Below are positions 19,443-27,365 of a stretch of DNA of 64,000 nt, in pieces; the first letter of the stretch is position 1; every line of letters begins with the position of its first letter. The notes beneath the pieces are model-generated. The model did no database searches. It had not been told where the DNA came from and was given only the letters and a program-made list of their open reading frames with translations. Both the position numbers and the translations under genes were made by a program. The DNA is from an uncultured Prevotellaceae bacterium. Lineage in GTDB: Bacteria; Bacteroidota; Bacteroidia; Bacteroidales; Bacteroidaceae. The stretch covers positions 1 to 64,000 of the forward strand of contig CADCDY010000009.1 of the NCBI GenBank assembly GCA_902800245.1, in the 5' to 3' direction.

Positions 19443-20902
19443 TGGAAGAAAAAAAGAATGAGTTTGTCCGTCAAGTGGCCGAACAGAAATACGAGTTTGG
19501 TTTCACCACAGACGTACATACTGAAATCATTGAGAAAGGGCTGAACGAGGACATCGTTCGGCTCATCTCTGCTAAGAAGGGGGAACCCGAGTGGATGCTC
19601 GAGTTCCGCCTCAAGGCGTTCCGTTACTGGAAAGAGCAGACGGAGCCTAAATGGGGTCACGTCCACGTGCCTCCCATCGACTACCAGGCCATCAGCTACT
19701 ACGCTGACCCCACGGCAGCCAAAAGCCAAAAGCCAAATACTAATGGCCAAGAAATTGACCCTGAACTCGAAAAGACCTTCGACAAGCTTGGTATCCCCCT
19801 CGAAGAGCGCCTGGCCCTGAGTGGTAACACTGCCGTCGATGCCATCATGGACTCTGTGAGCGTAAAAACCACCTTCAAGGAGAAGCTTCGCGAAAAGGGC
19901 GTTATCTTCTGCTCTATTGGCGAGGCCATCAAGGAACATGGCGATTTGGTTCGTCAGTACTTAGGGTCGGTGGTTCCTTATCGTGATAACTTCTTTGCGG
20001 CCCTCAACAGCGCTGTTTTCAGCGATGGTTCGTTTGTCTACATTCCCAAAGGTGTTCGTTGCCCCATGGAGCTCAGTTCTTATTTCCGCATCAATGCCAG
20101 AAATACGGGTCAGTTTGAGCGTACCCTGATCATTGCCGACGACGATGCCTACGTATCGTATCTCGAAGGCTGTACAGCCCCCATGCGCGACGAGAACCAG
20201 CTGCATGCTGCTATTGTCGAGATTATCGTGATGGATCGTGCAGAAGTGAAATACTCCACCGTTCAGAACTGGTATCCTGGCGATGAGAACGGTAAGGGTG
20301 GTGTGCTGAATCTGGTCACCAAGCGTGGCGATTTGCGTGGTGTCGACAGTAAGTTGTCGTGGACGCAGGTCGAGACGGGCTCTGCCATCACCTGGAAGTA
20401 TCCCTCCTGTATATTAAGAGGTGATAACTCGCAGGCTGAGTTCTACTCAGTAGCAGTCACCAACAATTATCAGGAGGCGGATACAGGTACGAAGATGATT
20501 CACATTGGTAAGAACACCAAGAGTACGATTATCTCTAAAGGTATCTCAGCTGGTCACTCGCAGAACTCGTATCGTGGACTGGTGCGTGCAGCAGCTACTG
20601 CTGACAACGCCCGCAACTACTCATCGTGCGACTCGTTGCTGCTGGGTTCTGACTGTGGTGCCCACACCTTCCCTTATATGGATGTGCACAACGACACAGC
20701 CGTCTTCGAACACGAGGCAACAACCTCGAAAATCTCTGAGGACCAGTTGTTCTATTGCAATCAGCGAGGCATTCCCACCGAGCAGGCCGTCGGCCTTATC
20801 GTCAATGGTTATGCCAAGGAAGTACTCCAAAAACTCCCGATGGAGTTTGCCGTCGAGGCCCAAAAGTTGCTCAGCGTCTCTCTTGAGGGAACGGTGGGTT
20901 AA
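19442..20902 (+). CDS. sufB: Fe-S cluster assembly protein SufB
   Basis: 486 residues, close to the family length; it is the scaffold subunit of SufBCD that builds Fe-S clusters in the cytoplasm. Typical blocks: [19 protein letters not shown]-like [48 protein letters not shown] [55 protein letters not shown] 32-bp AGCC-type element (19717-19748) adds an in-frame loop [12 protein letters not shown] after the ADP motif, where homologues have a short linker. Starts on the last base of infB. Confidence 0.96.
   Translation: MEEKKNEFVRQVAEQKYEFGFTTDVHTEIIEKGLNEDIVRLISAKKGEPEWMLEFRLKAFRYWKEQTEPKWGHVHVPPIDYQAISYYADPTAAKSQKPNTNGQEIDPELEKTFDKLGIPLEERLALSGNTAVDAIMDSVSVKTTFKEKLREKGVIFCSIGEAIKEHGDLVRQYLGSVVPYRDNFFAALNSAVFSDGSFVYIPKGVRCPMELSSYFRINARNTGQFERTLIIADDDAYVSYLEGCTAPMRDENQLHAAIVEIIVMDRAEVKYSTVQNWYPGDENGKGGVLNLVTKRGDLRGVDSKLSWTQVETGSAITWKYPSCILRGDNSQAEFYSVAVTNNYQEADTGTKMIHIGKNTKSTIISKGISAGHSQNSYRGLVRAAATADNARNYSSCDSLLLGSDCGAHTFPYMDVHNDTAVFEHEATTSKISEDQLFYCNQRGIPTEQAVGLIVNGYAKEVLQKLPMEFAVEAQKLLSVSLEGTVG
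19717..19748. repeat. 32-bp AGCC-type element inside sufB
   Basis: AGCCAAA three times, then TACTAAT and GGCC. In frame, encoding the loop at about residues 92-103. Confidence 0.85.
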
Positions 20903-20908
20903 CCCGTA

Positions 20909-20940
20909 ATAACGATATAACGGAATAACGATATAACGAA
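20909..20940. repeat. 32-bp ATAMCGNN element between sufB and sufC
   Basis: Four 8-bp units ATAACGNN ending one base before the sufC ATG; a degenerate fifth unit (20901-20908) contains two bases of the sufB stop. Confidence 0.85.
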
Positions 20941-20941
20941 A

Positions 20942-21607
20942 ATGCTTGAAGTAAAGAACTTACACGCCAAGATTGGCGACAAAGAGATATTAAAGGGCAT
21001 CGACCTCATGATTAACGACGGTGAGACGCATGCCATCATGGGACCTAACGGTTCGGGTAAATCAACCTTGAGTGCCGTGCTCGTAGGTAATCCGCTCTAC
21101 GAGGTCACTGAGGGCGAGGCATACTTCAATGGCAAGAACCTGCTAGAGATGAAGCCAGAGGATCGTGCTCATGAGGGACTCTTCTTGAGTTTCCAGTATC
21201 CTGTTGAGATTCCAGGTGTGTCGATGACCAACTTCATGAAGGCTGCTATCAACGAGAAGCGCAAGTATCAGGGCCTCGATCCCATGAATGCCGCAGAGTT
21301 TCTGAAACTGATGCGTGAGAAACGTAAAATTGTAGAGCTCGACTCAAAACTGGCCAATCGTTCTGTCAACGAGGGTTTCAGCGGTGGTGAGAAGAAGCGC
21401 AACGAGATTTTCCAGATGGCGATGTTGACGCCTGAGACCTCATGCATCGTCATCACCCACTACGATCGTCTGCTGGAAATGATTCGCCCACAGTTTGTAC
21501 ATGTGCTCTACAAGGGTCGCATCGTCAAGACGGGTGGCCCGGAACTGGCCGTACAGATCCAGGAGCACGGCTACGATTGGATTAAGGAAGAAATAGGAGA
21601 AGAGTAA
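20942..21607 (+). CDS. sufC: SufC ATPase with in-frame loss of Walker B and D-loop
   Basis: 221 residues, about 30 fewer than SufC usually has. Walker A GPNGSGKST (34-42), Q-loop (SFQYPVEIPG, about 82) and signature FSGGEKKRNEIFQMAML are intact, but the text then jumps from ...MAML (L162) straight to TPETSCIVITHY (from T163; H-loop H173). The block every SufC has between them, with the Walker B LDETDSGLD and the helix to the VNKLR region, is absent without a frameshift. The junction is at about 21427/21428. Such a protein should not hydrolyse ATP, yet sufB and sufD around it look intact. Either a real recent deletion or a consensus/assembly artefact. Confidence 0.93.
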   Translation: MLEVKNLHAKIGDKEILKGIDLMINDGETHAIMGPNGSGKSTLSAVLVGNPLYEVTEGEAYFNGKNLLEMKPEDRAHEGLFLSFQYPVEIPGVSMTNFMKAAINEKRKYQGLDPMNAAEFLKLMREKRKIVELDSKLANRSVNEGFSGGEKKRNEIFQMAMLTPETSCIVITHYDRLLEMIRPQFVHVLYKGRIVKTGGPELAVQIQEHGYDWIKEEIGEE

Positions 21608-21609
21608 TT

Positions 21610-21641
21610 AATTGACAATTGATAATTAACAATTGACAATT
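21610..21641. repeat. 32-bp AATT-type element between sufC and sufD
   Basis: AATT GAC, AATT GAT, AATT AAC, AATT GAC, AATT, immediately abutting the sufD ATG at 21642. Confidence 0.9.
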
Positions 21642-22967
21642 ATGAAAGCAGAACAACAATATATTGACCTATATAAGCAGTGTCGCGGGATGATCTGCGA
21701 GCACAGCAGCGACGTGATGAATGCCGAGCGCGATGCGGCTTTCGAGCGTTTCGCGTCGGGCGGTTTCCCCACGCGGAAAGTCGAGCGCTACAAGTACACC
21801 GACATGCAGGCGCTCTTCGCCCCGGACTACGGCCTGAACCTGAACCGTCTCCAGATTCCCGTCGACCCCTACAACGCGTTCCGCTGCGACGTGCCCAACC
21901 TTTCCACCAGCCTGTACTTTGTGGTAAACGATATTTTCTATCACGACGAGAAACCCAAGGGACATCTGCCTGAAGGTGTTATCATCGGTTCGCTGAAGAA
22001 CTTTGCAACCAGCGAGTACTACAACCGCTTGGCAGGTCAAGCCAATGATGCCGTTACCGATCTCAACACGATGCTGGCACAGGATGGCCTCTACGTCTAT
22101 GTGCCCAAGAACGTGAAGGTAGATCGTGCCATTCAAGTGATAAACATCCTGCGTAGTGATGTAGACCTCATGGTCAACCGTCGTGTGCTCATCGTGCTCG
22201 AAGAGAGAGCCGAGATAAAAATGCTGTTCTGCGACCATGCCGCTGACGACCGTAACTTTCTGGCTACACAGGTCATCGAGGCTTACGTCGGCGAGAATGC
22301 ATCACTCGACCTGTATTGCATGGAGGAGACACACCACAAGAACGTCCGCGTGAGCAATGTGTATATCGACCAACAGGCCAACAGTCGCGTCAACCATAAT
22401 GTGATAACCCTGCATAACGGCATCACCCGCAATAAGCTGGATCTTACCTTCTCTGGTGAGGGTGCCGAATGTCAGTGCTATGGTTGTGTGATTGCCGATA
22501 AACAACAGCACGTCGATAACAACACGCTGATTACGCACAAGGTTCCCCATTGTAGCTCGAATGAACTCTACAAATATGTGCTCGACGATAAGGCCGTTGG
22601 AGCCTTTGCTGGTCGCGTGTTGGTAGAGCATGGTGCTCAGAAGACCACTTCACAGATGACCAATCAGAATCTGACTGCAACAAAAGAGGCTCGCATGTAC
22701 ACCCAACCGATGTTGGAAATCTATGCCGATGACGTGAAATGTGCGCACGGTTCGACCGTTGGTCAGCTCAACGATGCGGCCCTCTTCTATATGCGTCAAC
22801 GTGGCATTTCGCTCAACGAGGCGAAGGTGCTGCTTCAGAACGCCTTCATCAACGAGGTCATCGACCACATGCAACTCGAACCCCTCCGCGACCGCCTGCA
22901 CTACCTCGTAGAAAAGCGCTTCCGCGGCGAACTCAACAAATGCTCCGGTTGCAAACTCTGCAAGTAA
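21642..22967 (+). CDS. sufD: Fe-S cluster assembly protein SufD
   Basis: 441 residues from the ATG at 21642 (MKAEQQYIDLYKQCR). Partner of SufB in SufBCD. Typical: PTRKVERYKYTDMQALF, LYVYVPKNVKVDRAIQV, YGCVIADKQQHVDN, VKCAHGSTVGQLNDAALFYMRQRGIS. C-terminus ends in a CSGCKLCK cluster-like tail, common in Bacteroidetes SufD. Codons 15-80 are unusually GC-rich compared with the rest. The operon ends here: sufS, which often follows in Bacteroidetes, is not present in the window. Confidence 0.95.
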   Translation: MKAEQQYIDLYKQCRGMICEHSSDVMNAERDAAFERFASGGFPTRKVERYKYTDMQALFAPDYGLNLNRLQIPVDPYNAFRCDVPNLSTSLYFVVNDIFYHDEKPKGHLPEGVIIGSLKNFATSEYYNRLAGQANDAVTDLNTMLAQDGLYVYVPKNVKVDRAIQVINILRSDVDLMVNRRVLIVLEERAEIKMLFCDHAADDRNFLATQVIEAYVGENASLDLYCMEETHHKNVRVSNVYIDQQANSRVNHNVITLHNGITRNKLDLTFSGEGAECQCYGCVIADKQQHVDNNTLITHKVPHCSSNELYKYVLDDKAVGAFAGRVLVEHGAQKTTSQMTNQNLTATKEARMYTQPMLEIYADDVKCAHGSTVGQLNDAALFYMRQRGISLNEAKVLLQNAFINEVIDHMQLEPLRDRLHYLVEKRFRGELNKCSGCKLCK

Positions 22968-23395
22968 AGAATAGACTCTCATTTAACCGGCACTAAAATT
23001 CAATACTCCGAAAGTATTGGAGCCGACTTTAAGTCACAGTGCATTAATGGTAGCAATTGCAAACATTAAAGGTAACAATTGCAAGCATTAATGGTAGCAA
23101 TTGTTGTCATTAATACCAGAATTCTCTGGGCAGGGAATATAATTTCTCTAGGCAGGGCGCAAAAATGCCAACACTAACCCCTCCGCTTTTCCTTTGATTA
23201 AAGGAAATCCGAGCGATTGGGTGGAGTCATAGTTCCCAGTAAGCAAACTAACAGCGGGCAGTAAGTAAACCGCGCGTCCTTGGGAAGTAAACCGCCAATC
23301 GTTGGGAAGCGGGCTCGAAAAGCAAATTTTAGTCTAATTGTTTGGAACTTTCGAAAATATTTCCTATCTTTGCCAACAAATATGTGTTTATACTT
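22968..23395. repeat. Intergenic 22-bp periodic mosaic array A plus promoter
   Basis: No gene. Three unit types, each with 22-bp steps: CATTAATGGTAGCAATTG at 23042, 23064, 23086 and (partial) 23108; a TTCTCTxGGCAGGG type with its C at 23124 and 23146; AAGYAAAC type at 23241, 23263, 23285 and (partial) 23307. The same three types, in the opposite orientation and with different copy numbers, form the array at 53.9-54.4 kb. The stretch 23311-23360 (CTCGAAAAG... TTTGGAACTTTCGAAA) is shared with the upstream region of the second MNT gene at 54888-54940. Confidence 0.8.
23341..23372 (+). promoter_or_regulatory. Promoter of the first MNT gene
   Basis: TTTG (23341-23344), 20 bp, TATCTTTG (23365-23372), 23 bp before the ATG at 23396. 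Any start further upstream would fall inside the promoter. Confidence 0.75.
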
Positions 23396-23689
23396 ATGAA
23401 GTCTACGTCTGAAATACTAAGTTTGCTACGTCGTTATAAACCAACGGCGCAGAAGAAATATGGTATGACCAAATTAGGTATTTTTGGCTCTGTGGCTCGT
23501 GGCGAACAAAAACCAGATAGCGACGTAGATATATGTTACGAAGGCAAAGCACCCTCGTTGCTTACTTTGGATTTGATCAAGACAGAATTAGAACAACTCC
23601 TTGAATCTGAGGTAGATTTGGTTCGAGTGCGTGACAATATGAACAGTTTACTGAGACAACGAATTTTAAGAGACGGTATTTATGTTTGA
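23396..23689 (+). CDS. Minimal nucleotidyltransferase (MntA-like antitoxin)
   Basis: 97 residues with the MNT fingerprint GIFGSVARGEQKPDSDVDI (GSxxR...SDxDx) and a later acidic strand ESEVDLVRV supplying the third metal ligand. Small proteins of this type (MntA) AMPylate and silence a HEPN RNase toxin (HepT) encoded next door. Here the ATG of a HepT-like reading frame overlaps the end of this gene (23682), but that frame stops after 21 codons, so only the antitoxin survives. The surroundings are repeat-rich and lack core genes, suggesting a decayed mobile cassette. Related in layout, though not closely in sequence, to the MNT gene at 54598. Confidence 0.85.
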   Translation: MKSTSEILSLLRRYKPTAQKKYGMTKLGIFGSVARGEQKPDSDVDICYEGKAPSLLTLDLIKTELEQLLESEVDLVRVRDNMNSLLRQRILRDGIYV

Positions 23690-23747
23690 TATACACTCAA
23701 TGATTCCAGTTGTAGAAAGAATGATTTCTGACCTGAGTAACAAATAA
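23682..23747 (+). pseudogene. HepT-like (HEPN toxin) remnant
   Basis: 21 codons starting MFDIHSMIPVVERMISDL, overlapping the MNT gene by 8 bp exactly as intact MNT-HEPN pairs do (HepT often starts MFDxxxxxxxLxQIxxxI). The frame ends in TAA; the catalytic RX4-6H region of HEPN is missing and no continuation is seen in other frames downstream. Confidence 0.5.
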
Positions 23748-24164
23748 ATGTTGAACCCTAAAAACGATGATGCCTATGGGCTGAGAGAAATATAACACGG
23801 GGCCGGTCAGCAGTTGGTCAGTATACGGGCAGGCGCGGAGAAAATCCCCAAGCGTTGGAACTGCCGCGGTTCCGCTGTGTCGCGACTTTTTCGTCCTGGG
23901 AACCCGTGAACTTTCGAAGTTTAGAAGTTTAGAAGTTTAGCATTTATAGTAAAAAAGAAAAAAAATTATAATTTTTATATTTACATATATACCAAAATCT
24001 AAACTTCTAAACTTCTAAACTTGCTAAACTTTCCGCTTTCATTGTTTGCTATTTGGGAAAAAAGTACTAACTTTCACCCTCGGTGAAGATAGGCTTCACC
24101 TCGGAAATAAAAGAAAAACGTATTTTTTCTTTGTATTTCGCTCGGTTTGTGCTACCTTTGCAGC
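23748..24164. repeat. Gene-free stretch with an inverted pair of AAGTTTAG elements
   Basis: No gene. 23909-23940 is four 8-bp units (first degenerate, then AAGTTTAG three times); 23999-24031 is the same in reverse with one extra base before its last unit. They flank 58 bp of A/T-rich DNA, so the whole 23909-24031 can fold as a long hairpin, MITE-like. The text GGAACCCGTGAACTT just before it recurs inverted at 49841-49856 beside a third copy. Confidence 0.75.
24130..24160 (+). promoter_or_regulatory. Promoter of the TPR histidine kinase
   Basis: TTTG (24130-24133), 19 bp, TACCTTTG (24153-24160). The only plausible ATG (24165) starts four bases after this box, so the transcript should have almost no 5' leader. 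Confidence 0.7.
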
Positions 24165-26099
24165 ATGAATAACTATAAACATTATATCCTGCTGATTGTT
24201 TTGGCGTTGATTCCAGTGTTGTCTGTCTATGCAGATGACTTGGAACAGCAGAGACAGCAGTTGATTAAACGGTTCCACCAATATTATGCACAGATGAACC
24301 TTGACAGCGCGTTGGTGATTCTGGATGAGCAGATTGCGTTGGAGACCAATGGGGGCAACATCGAAAACGAGGGTAAGGCCCGATGGAACAAAGTGGCTGT
24401 GTTGAACAACGGTGCTCGTTATGAAGAATTGGTCGTGGAGGCCGAGAAGCAGCGTGAATGGTTTGGCAAACACGAGAACTGGAGCCGTTTCTATCAGTGC
24501 TGGCAGCGCATGTGTTCTGGTCATCACGACTTGGGACGTATGCAGACTGCTTTGCGTGAGGCGGAGGCGATGGGTAATGATGCCAAGTCGCGAAACAACA
24601 ATACTGGCCGTGCAATGGCCTATAAGCAGATAGGAGTCATCTATACGGACATCCGCCAATTGCCACAGGCTGAGGAGTCTTTCCGAAAGGCTGTAGAATT
24701 GTTGAAGGAGGACAACGATATGACTGGCATCCTAAGCGGTGTGTACGAAGGTCTGAGCCAGACATTGGATAAGCAGAAAAAACACAAAGAGCAGTTGGTT
24801 GTGGCTGACGAGTGGCTGAAACATCTTGACGAACTGGCCAAGCAAACTTCTCTTGAAGTGGTCAGCCAAACCTATGTGGCTTGCTATCTGGCCTATGCCA
24901 ATGCCTATATCGGATTGCAGCGTTACGCTGATGCGGAGAAAGCCCTGGAAAAGGCGGAGGAGTACTATGCCATTACCAAAACGGCTCTGACGCGCTACGA
25001 TATCTTCGAGGTGCGTACATTGCTTGCCTTGAAACAAGGCCACTATCAACAGGCCATTGCCTATAGTGACAGTGCCTTGTCGCCTGGCATGAATTACGGT
25101 GTATTGTTGCAGGAATACCGTGCAGAGGCCTTTCTGAATGCCAATCAGGGCGTTACCTCTGCCGAAATCTACCGTAAATTGTACAACGACAAGGATTCCG
25201 TGTTTACGCGTGAGATGAGAACCCAGCTGGATGAACTTAACACCTTCTTCCAGCTTGACGAATTGCAACGCTCGCAACGTGAGGCGAAGGTTCGCTATGC
25301 CATGATTATCGTCGGACTGATTCTGATAGCCCTTATCATCTTTATTATTGTGACACGTCGCTCTGCTCGTAAACTGGCAGAGAAGAATCGCGAACTGGCC
25401 GAGAACGTAAGTGCTTTGGCATTGGCTAACGACAAGGCTGAGGCTTCGTCGAGGATGAAGACTGAATTCATTCAGAACATGTCGCACGAAATCCGTACCC
25501 CGCTGAATATTCTGAATGGTTTTACGCAGGTGCTGACCTCTAATGATGCTGACCAACTTCTGCCTGCGGAGAAGGCCGATATGCGCCAGCGTGTGGCAGA
25601 AAACACGGAGCGCATTACTGGTCTGATTAACAAGATGCTGGTATTGGCGGAGTCGAATAGTCAACATGTGCTTGAATGTAATGATCAGACAGCTCATGCA
25701 GCGTCGACAGCCGATGTGGCTTTCAGCACGGCAATTGACGACGCAGTCAGAAACGTCATACTAAAAACTAATCGCGACTACGCAGTAAGGGCTCTGGCGC
25801 AGTTGCTTGACAATGCGTTTAAGTTTACCAAACAGGGCAGGGTGACACTTTCTGCAGAGCAAGGTGACAATTGTGTACGTTTCGTAGTCGAAGATACAGG
25901 CATCGGCATTCCTAAGGAGGAGATGTCGCACGTCTTTGAGGAGTTCGTCCAGCTCGACAACTACAACGAAGGTATGGGCATTGGCCTGACAATGGCACGT
26001 AGCATCGCTAACCGCCTTGGTGGCAGTCTGGACATTGATAGCGAATATACGGATGGAGCCCGTTTCGTGTTCATCATATACGGTGACAAAATCGGGTGA
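24165..26099 (+). CDS. Membrane sensor histidine kinase with TPR sensor region
   Basis: 644 residues: signal peptide 1-23 (LLIVLALIPVLSVYA), TPR-like helical repeats about 25-370, one membrane span about 384-404 (YAMIIVGLILIALIIFIIV), coiled-coil linker, HisKA with phospho-acceptor H441 (MSHEIRTPLN), and HATPase_c with N-box LLDNAFKF, G1 EDTGIGIP (576-583) and G2 GMGIGLTMA. The TPR part faces the periplasm. No response regulator adjoins it and no receiver domain is fused, so its partner is elsewhere. The start follows the promoter too closely for a normal ribosome binding site; see findings. Confidence 0.9.
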   Translation: MNNYKHYILLIVLALIPVLSVYADDLEQQRQQLIKRFHQYYAQMNLDSALVILDEQIALETNGGNIENEGKARWNKVAVLNNGARYEELVVEAEKQREWFGKHENWSRFYQCWQRMCSGHHDLGRMQTALREAEAMGNDAKSRNNNTGRAMAYKQIGVIYTDIRQLPQAEESFRKAVELLKEDNDMTGILSGVYEGLSQTLDKQKKHKEQLVVADEWLKHLDELAKQTSLEVVSQTYVACYLAYANAYIGLQRYADAEKALEKAEEYYAITKTALTRYDIFEVRTLLALKQGHYQQAIAYSDSALSPGMNYGVLLQEYRAEAFLNANQGVTSAEIYRKLYNDKDSVFTREMRTQLDELNTFFQLDELQRSQREAKVRYAMIIVGLILIALIIFIIVTRRSARKLAEKNRELAENVSALALANDKAEASSRMKTEFIQNMSHEIRTPLNILNGFTQVLTSNDADQLLPAEKADMRQRVAENTERITGLINKMLVLAESNSQHVLECNDQTAHAASTADVAFSTAIDDAVRNVILKTNRDYAVRALAQLLDNAFKFTKQGRVTLSAEQGDNCVRFVVEDTGIGIPKEEMSHVFEEFVQLDNYNEGMGIGLTMARSIANRLGGSLDIDSEYTDGARFVFIIYGDKIG

Positions 26100-26145
26100 C
26101 AAACGTCTTTTTGTTAAAGAGATAATAGTTAACAGATAAGACGTT

Positions 26146-27327
26146 ATGAGAGCAATAACCCTTTTGCAGCCGCAGAAGATTGTGTTCGGCACTGGCTGCA
26201 TCCAGACATTGGTGGAGGACTATAAGAAGATGGGCTATCAGCGCCTGTTTGTATTGACAGCGCCTCCCATTCTGCCGTTGATTGAAGAACCGCTGGCAGA
26301 GTTAAAGGCTGCTGGCATCAGCATTGAGACCTATCAGGACATTGTGGCAGAGCCGACAGTGAACGACTTCAAGAAGATTCTCGAGGTGGCACGCGGTTTC
26401 AAGGCCGACAGCGTCATAGGTATCGGAGGCGGTTCGGTGCTCGACGTCACGAAGCTTGTTGCAGCATTCATCAATAGCGACCAACAAGTGGAAGACTGCT
26501 TTGGCACTGGGTTCATCAAACAGAAGGGCCTATGGTTTGCCTGTCTGCCCACAACAGCGGGTACGGGTTCTGAAGTGAGCCCGAACGCCATCCTATTGGA
26601 CGAGAGCGACCACCTGAAGAAAGGAATAGTGTCGCCCTTCCTCATTGCCGATGCGGCCTATGTGGACCCCAAATTAACGTGGACGGTACCTGCCAAAGTG
26701 ACGGCCGATACGGGTATGGATGCGCTGACGCATTGTATCGAGGCGTACACCAATAAATTTGCGCACCCCTCGGTGGACATCTATGCCCTACAGGGAATCC
26801 GGCTCATCGCCGCCAATCTGGAGACTGCCGTTAAACTGGCTGCAGAAGCCAATAGCAAACAGCTAATAGCCAATAGCCAATACATTGAGGCCCGCGAGGC
26901 ACTAGCCTTTGGTTCGCTGTATGGCGGACTGTGTCTGGGACCAGTGAATACAGCAGCTGTTCATGCACTCTCCTACCCCCTTGGTGGTGAGTTCCACATT
27001 CCTCATGGTCTGTCAAATGCCATCTTATTGCCCAGCGTGATGAAGTTTAACATGCCCGCCAACATCAAGCGTCATGCTGAGGTGGCTATTGCGTTAGGAT
27101 GCAAACCAGGAAACACAGATGAGGAAACCGCCCAAAAAGGCGTGGACTTCATCTACCGCTTAGCAGCAGCTGTGGGTATCCCCGACAAGCTGACGGCTCT
27201 GAATATTCCACAAAGCGCTGTCGACGGTATGGCCAAAGCCGCCATGCAGGTGCAGCGACTACTGAAGAACAATCCAAGAGAAGTCACCGAGCAAGACGCC
27301 CGCAATATTTATAATAGTTTATACTAG
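26146..27327 (+). CDS. Iron-containing alcohol dehydrogenase
   Basis: 393 residues, family length. NAD-binding GIGGGSVLDVTKLVAA, PTTAGTGSEVSPNAI, and the iron-ligand region GMDALTHCIEAY plus HALSYPLGGEFHIPHGLSNA. It reduces or oxidises an alcohol/aldehyde in the cytoplasm. It stands 38 bp before pdxA2 and the DUF1537 kinase, so it may oxidise a four-carbon sugar acid or handle a product of that pathway. An AGCC-type 32-bp element (26847-26878) creates the in-frame loop AEANSKQLIANSQYIE, longer than in relatives. Its TAG stop (27325-27327) lies inside a WCTAGANNN element. Confidence 0.92.
   Translation: MRAITLLQPQKIVFGTGCIQTLVEDYKKMGYQRLFVLTAPPILPLIEEPLAELKAAGISIETYQDIVAEPTVNDFKKILEVARGFKADSVIGIGGGSVLDVTKLVAAFINSDQQVEDCFGTGFIKQKGLWFACLPTTAGTGSEVSPNAILLDESDHLKKGIVSPFLIADAAYVDPKLTWTVPAKVTADTGMDALTHCIEAYTNKFAHPSVDIYALQGIRLIAANLETAVKLAAEANSKQLIANSQYIEAREALAFGSLYGGLCLGPVNTAAVHALSYPLGGEFHIPHGLSNAILLPSVMKFNMPANIKRHAEVAIALGCKPGNTDEETAQKGVDFIYRLAAAVGIPDKLTALNIPQSAVDGMAKAAMQVQRLLKNNPREVTEQDARNIYNSLY
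26847..26878. repeat. 32-bp AGCC-type element inside the alcohol dehydrogenase gene
   Basis: AGCC AAT, AGCA AAC, AGCT AAT, AGCC AAT, AGCC. In frame. Confidence 0.9.
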
Positions 27328-27358
27328 AGGAACTAGAGTCTCTAGATTATCTAGATTA
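27323..27358. repeat. 36-bp WCTAGANNN element between the dehydrogenase and pdxA2
   Basis: ACTAGA at 27323 and 27332, TCTAGA at 27341 and 27350, each plus three bases. It supplies the dehydrogenase stop codon and fills the gap up to 7 bp before the pdxA2 ATG. Confidence 0.9.
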
Positions 27359-27365
27359 AAAAAAT

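Noticed and set aside
22985..23311. CRISPR array
   Set aside because: Units are contiguous at 22 bp with drifting sequence and no conserved repeat plus unique spacers; no cas genes in the window. The same holds for the arrays at 40.5, 54 and 55 kb.
23909..24031. Rho-independent terminator for the MNT region
   Set aside because: The inverted copies are 58 bp apart and A/T-rich without a G/C stem and U-run; a repeat-element origin explains it better.
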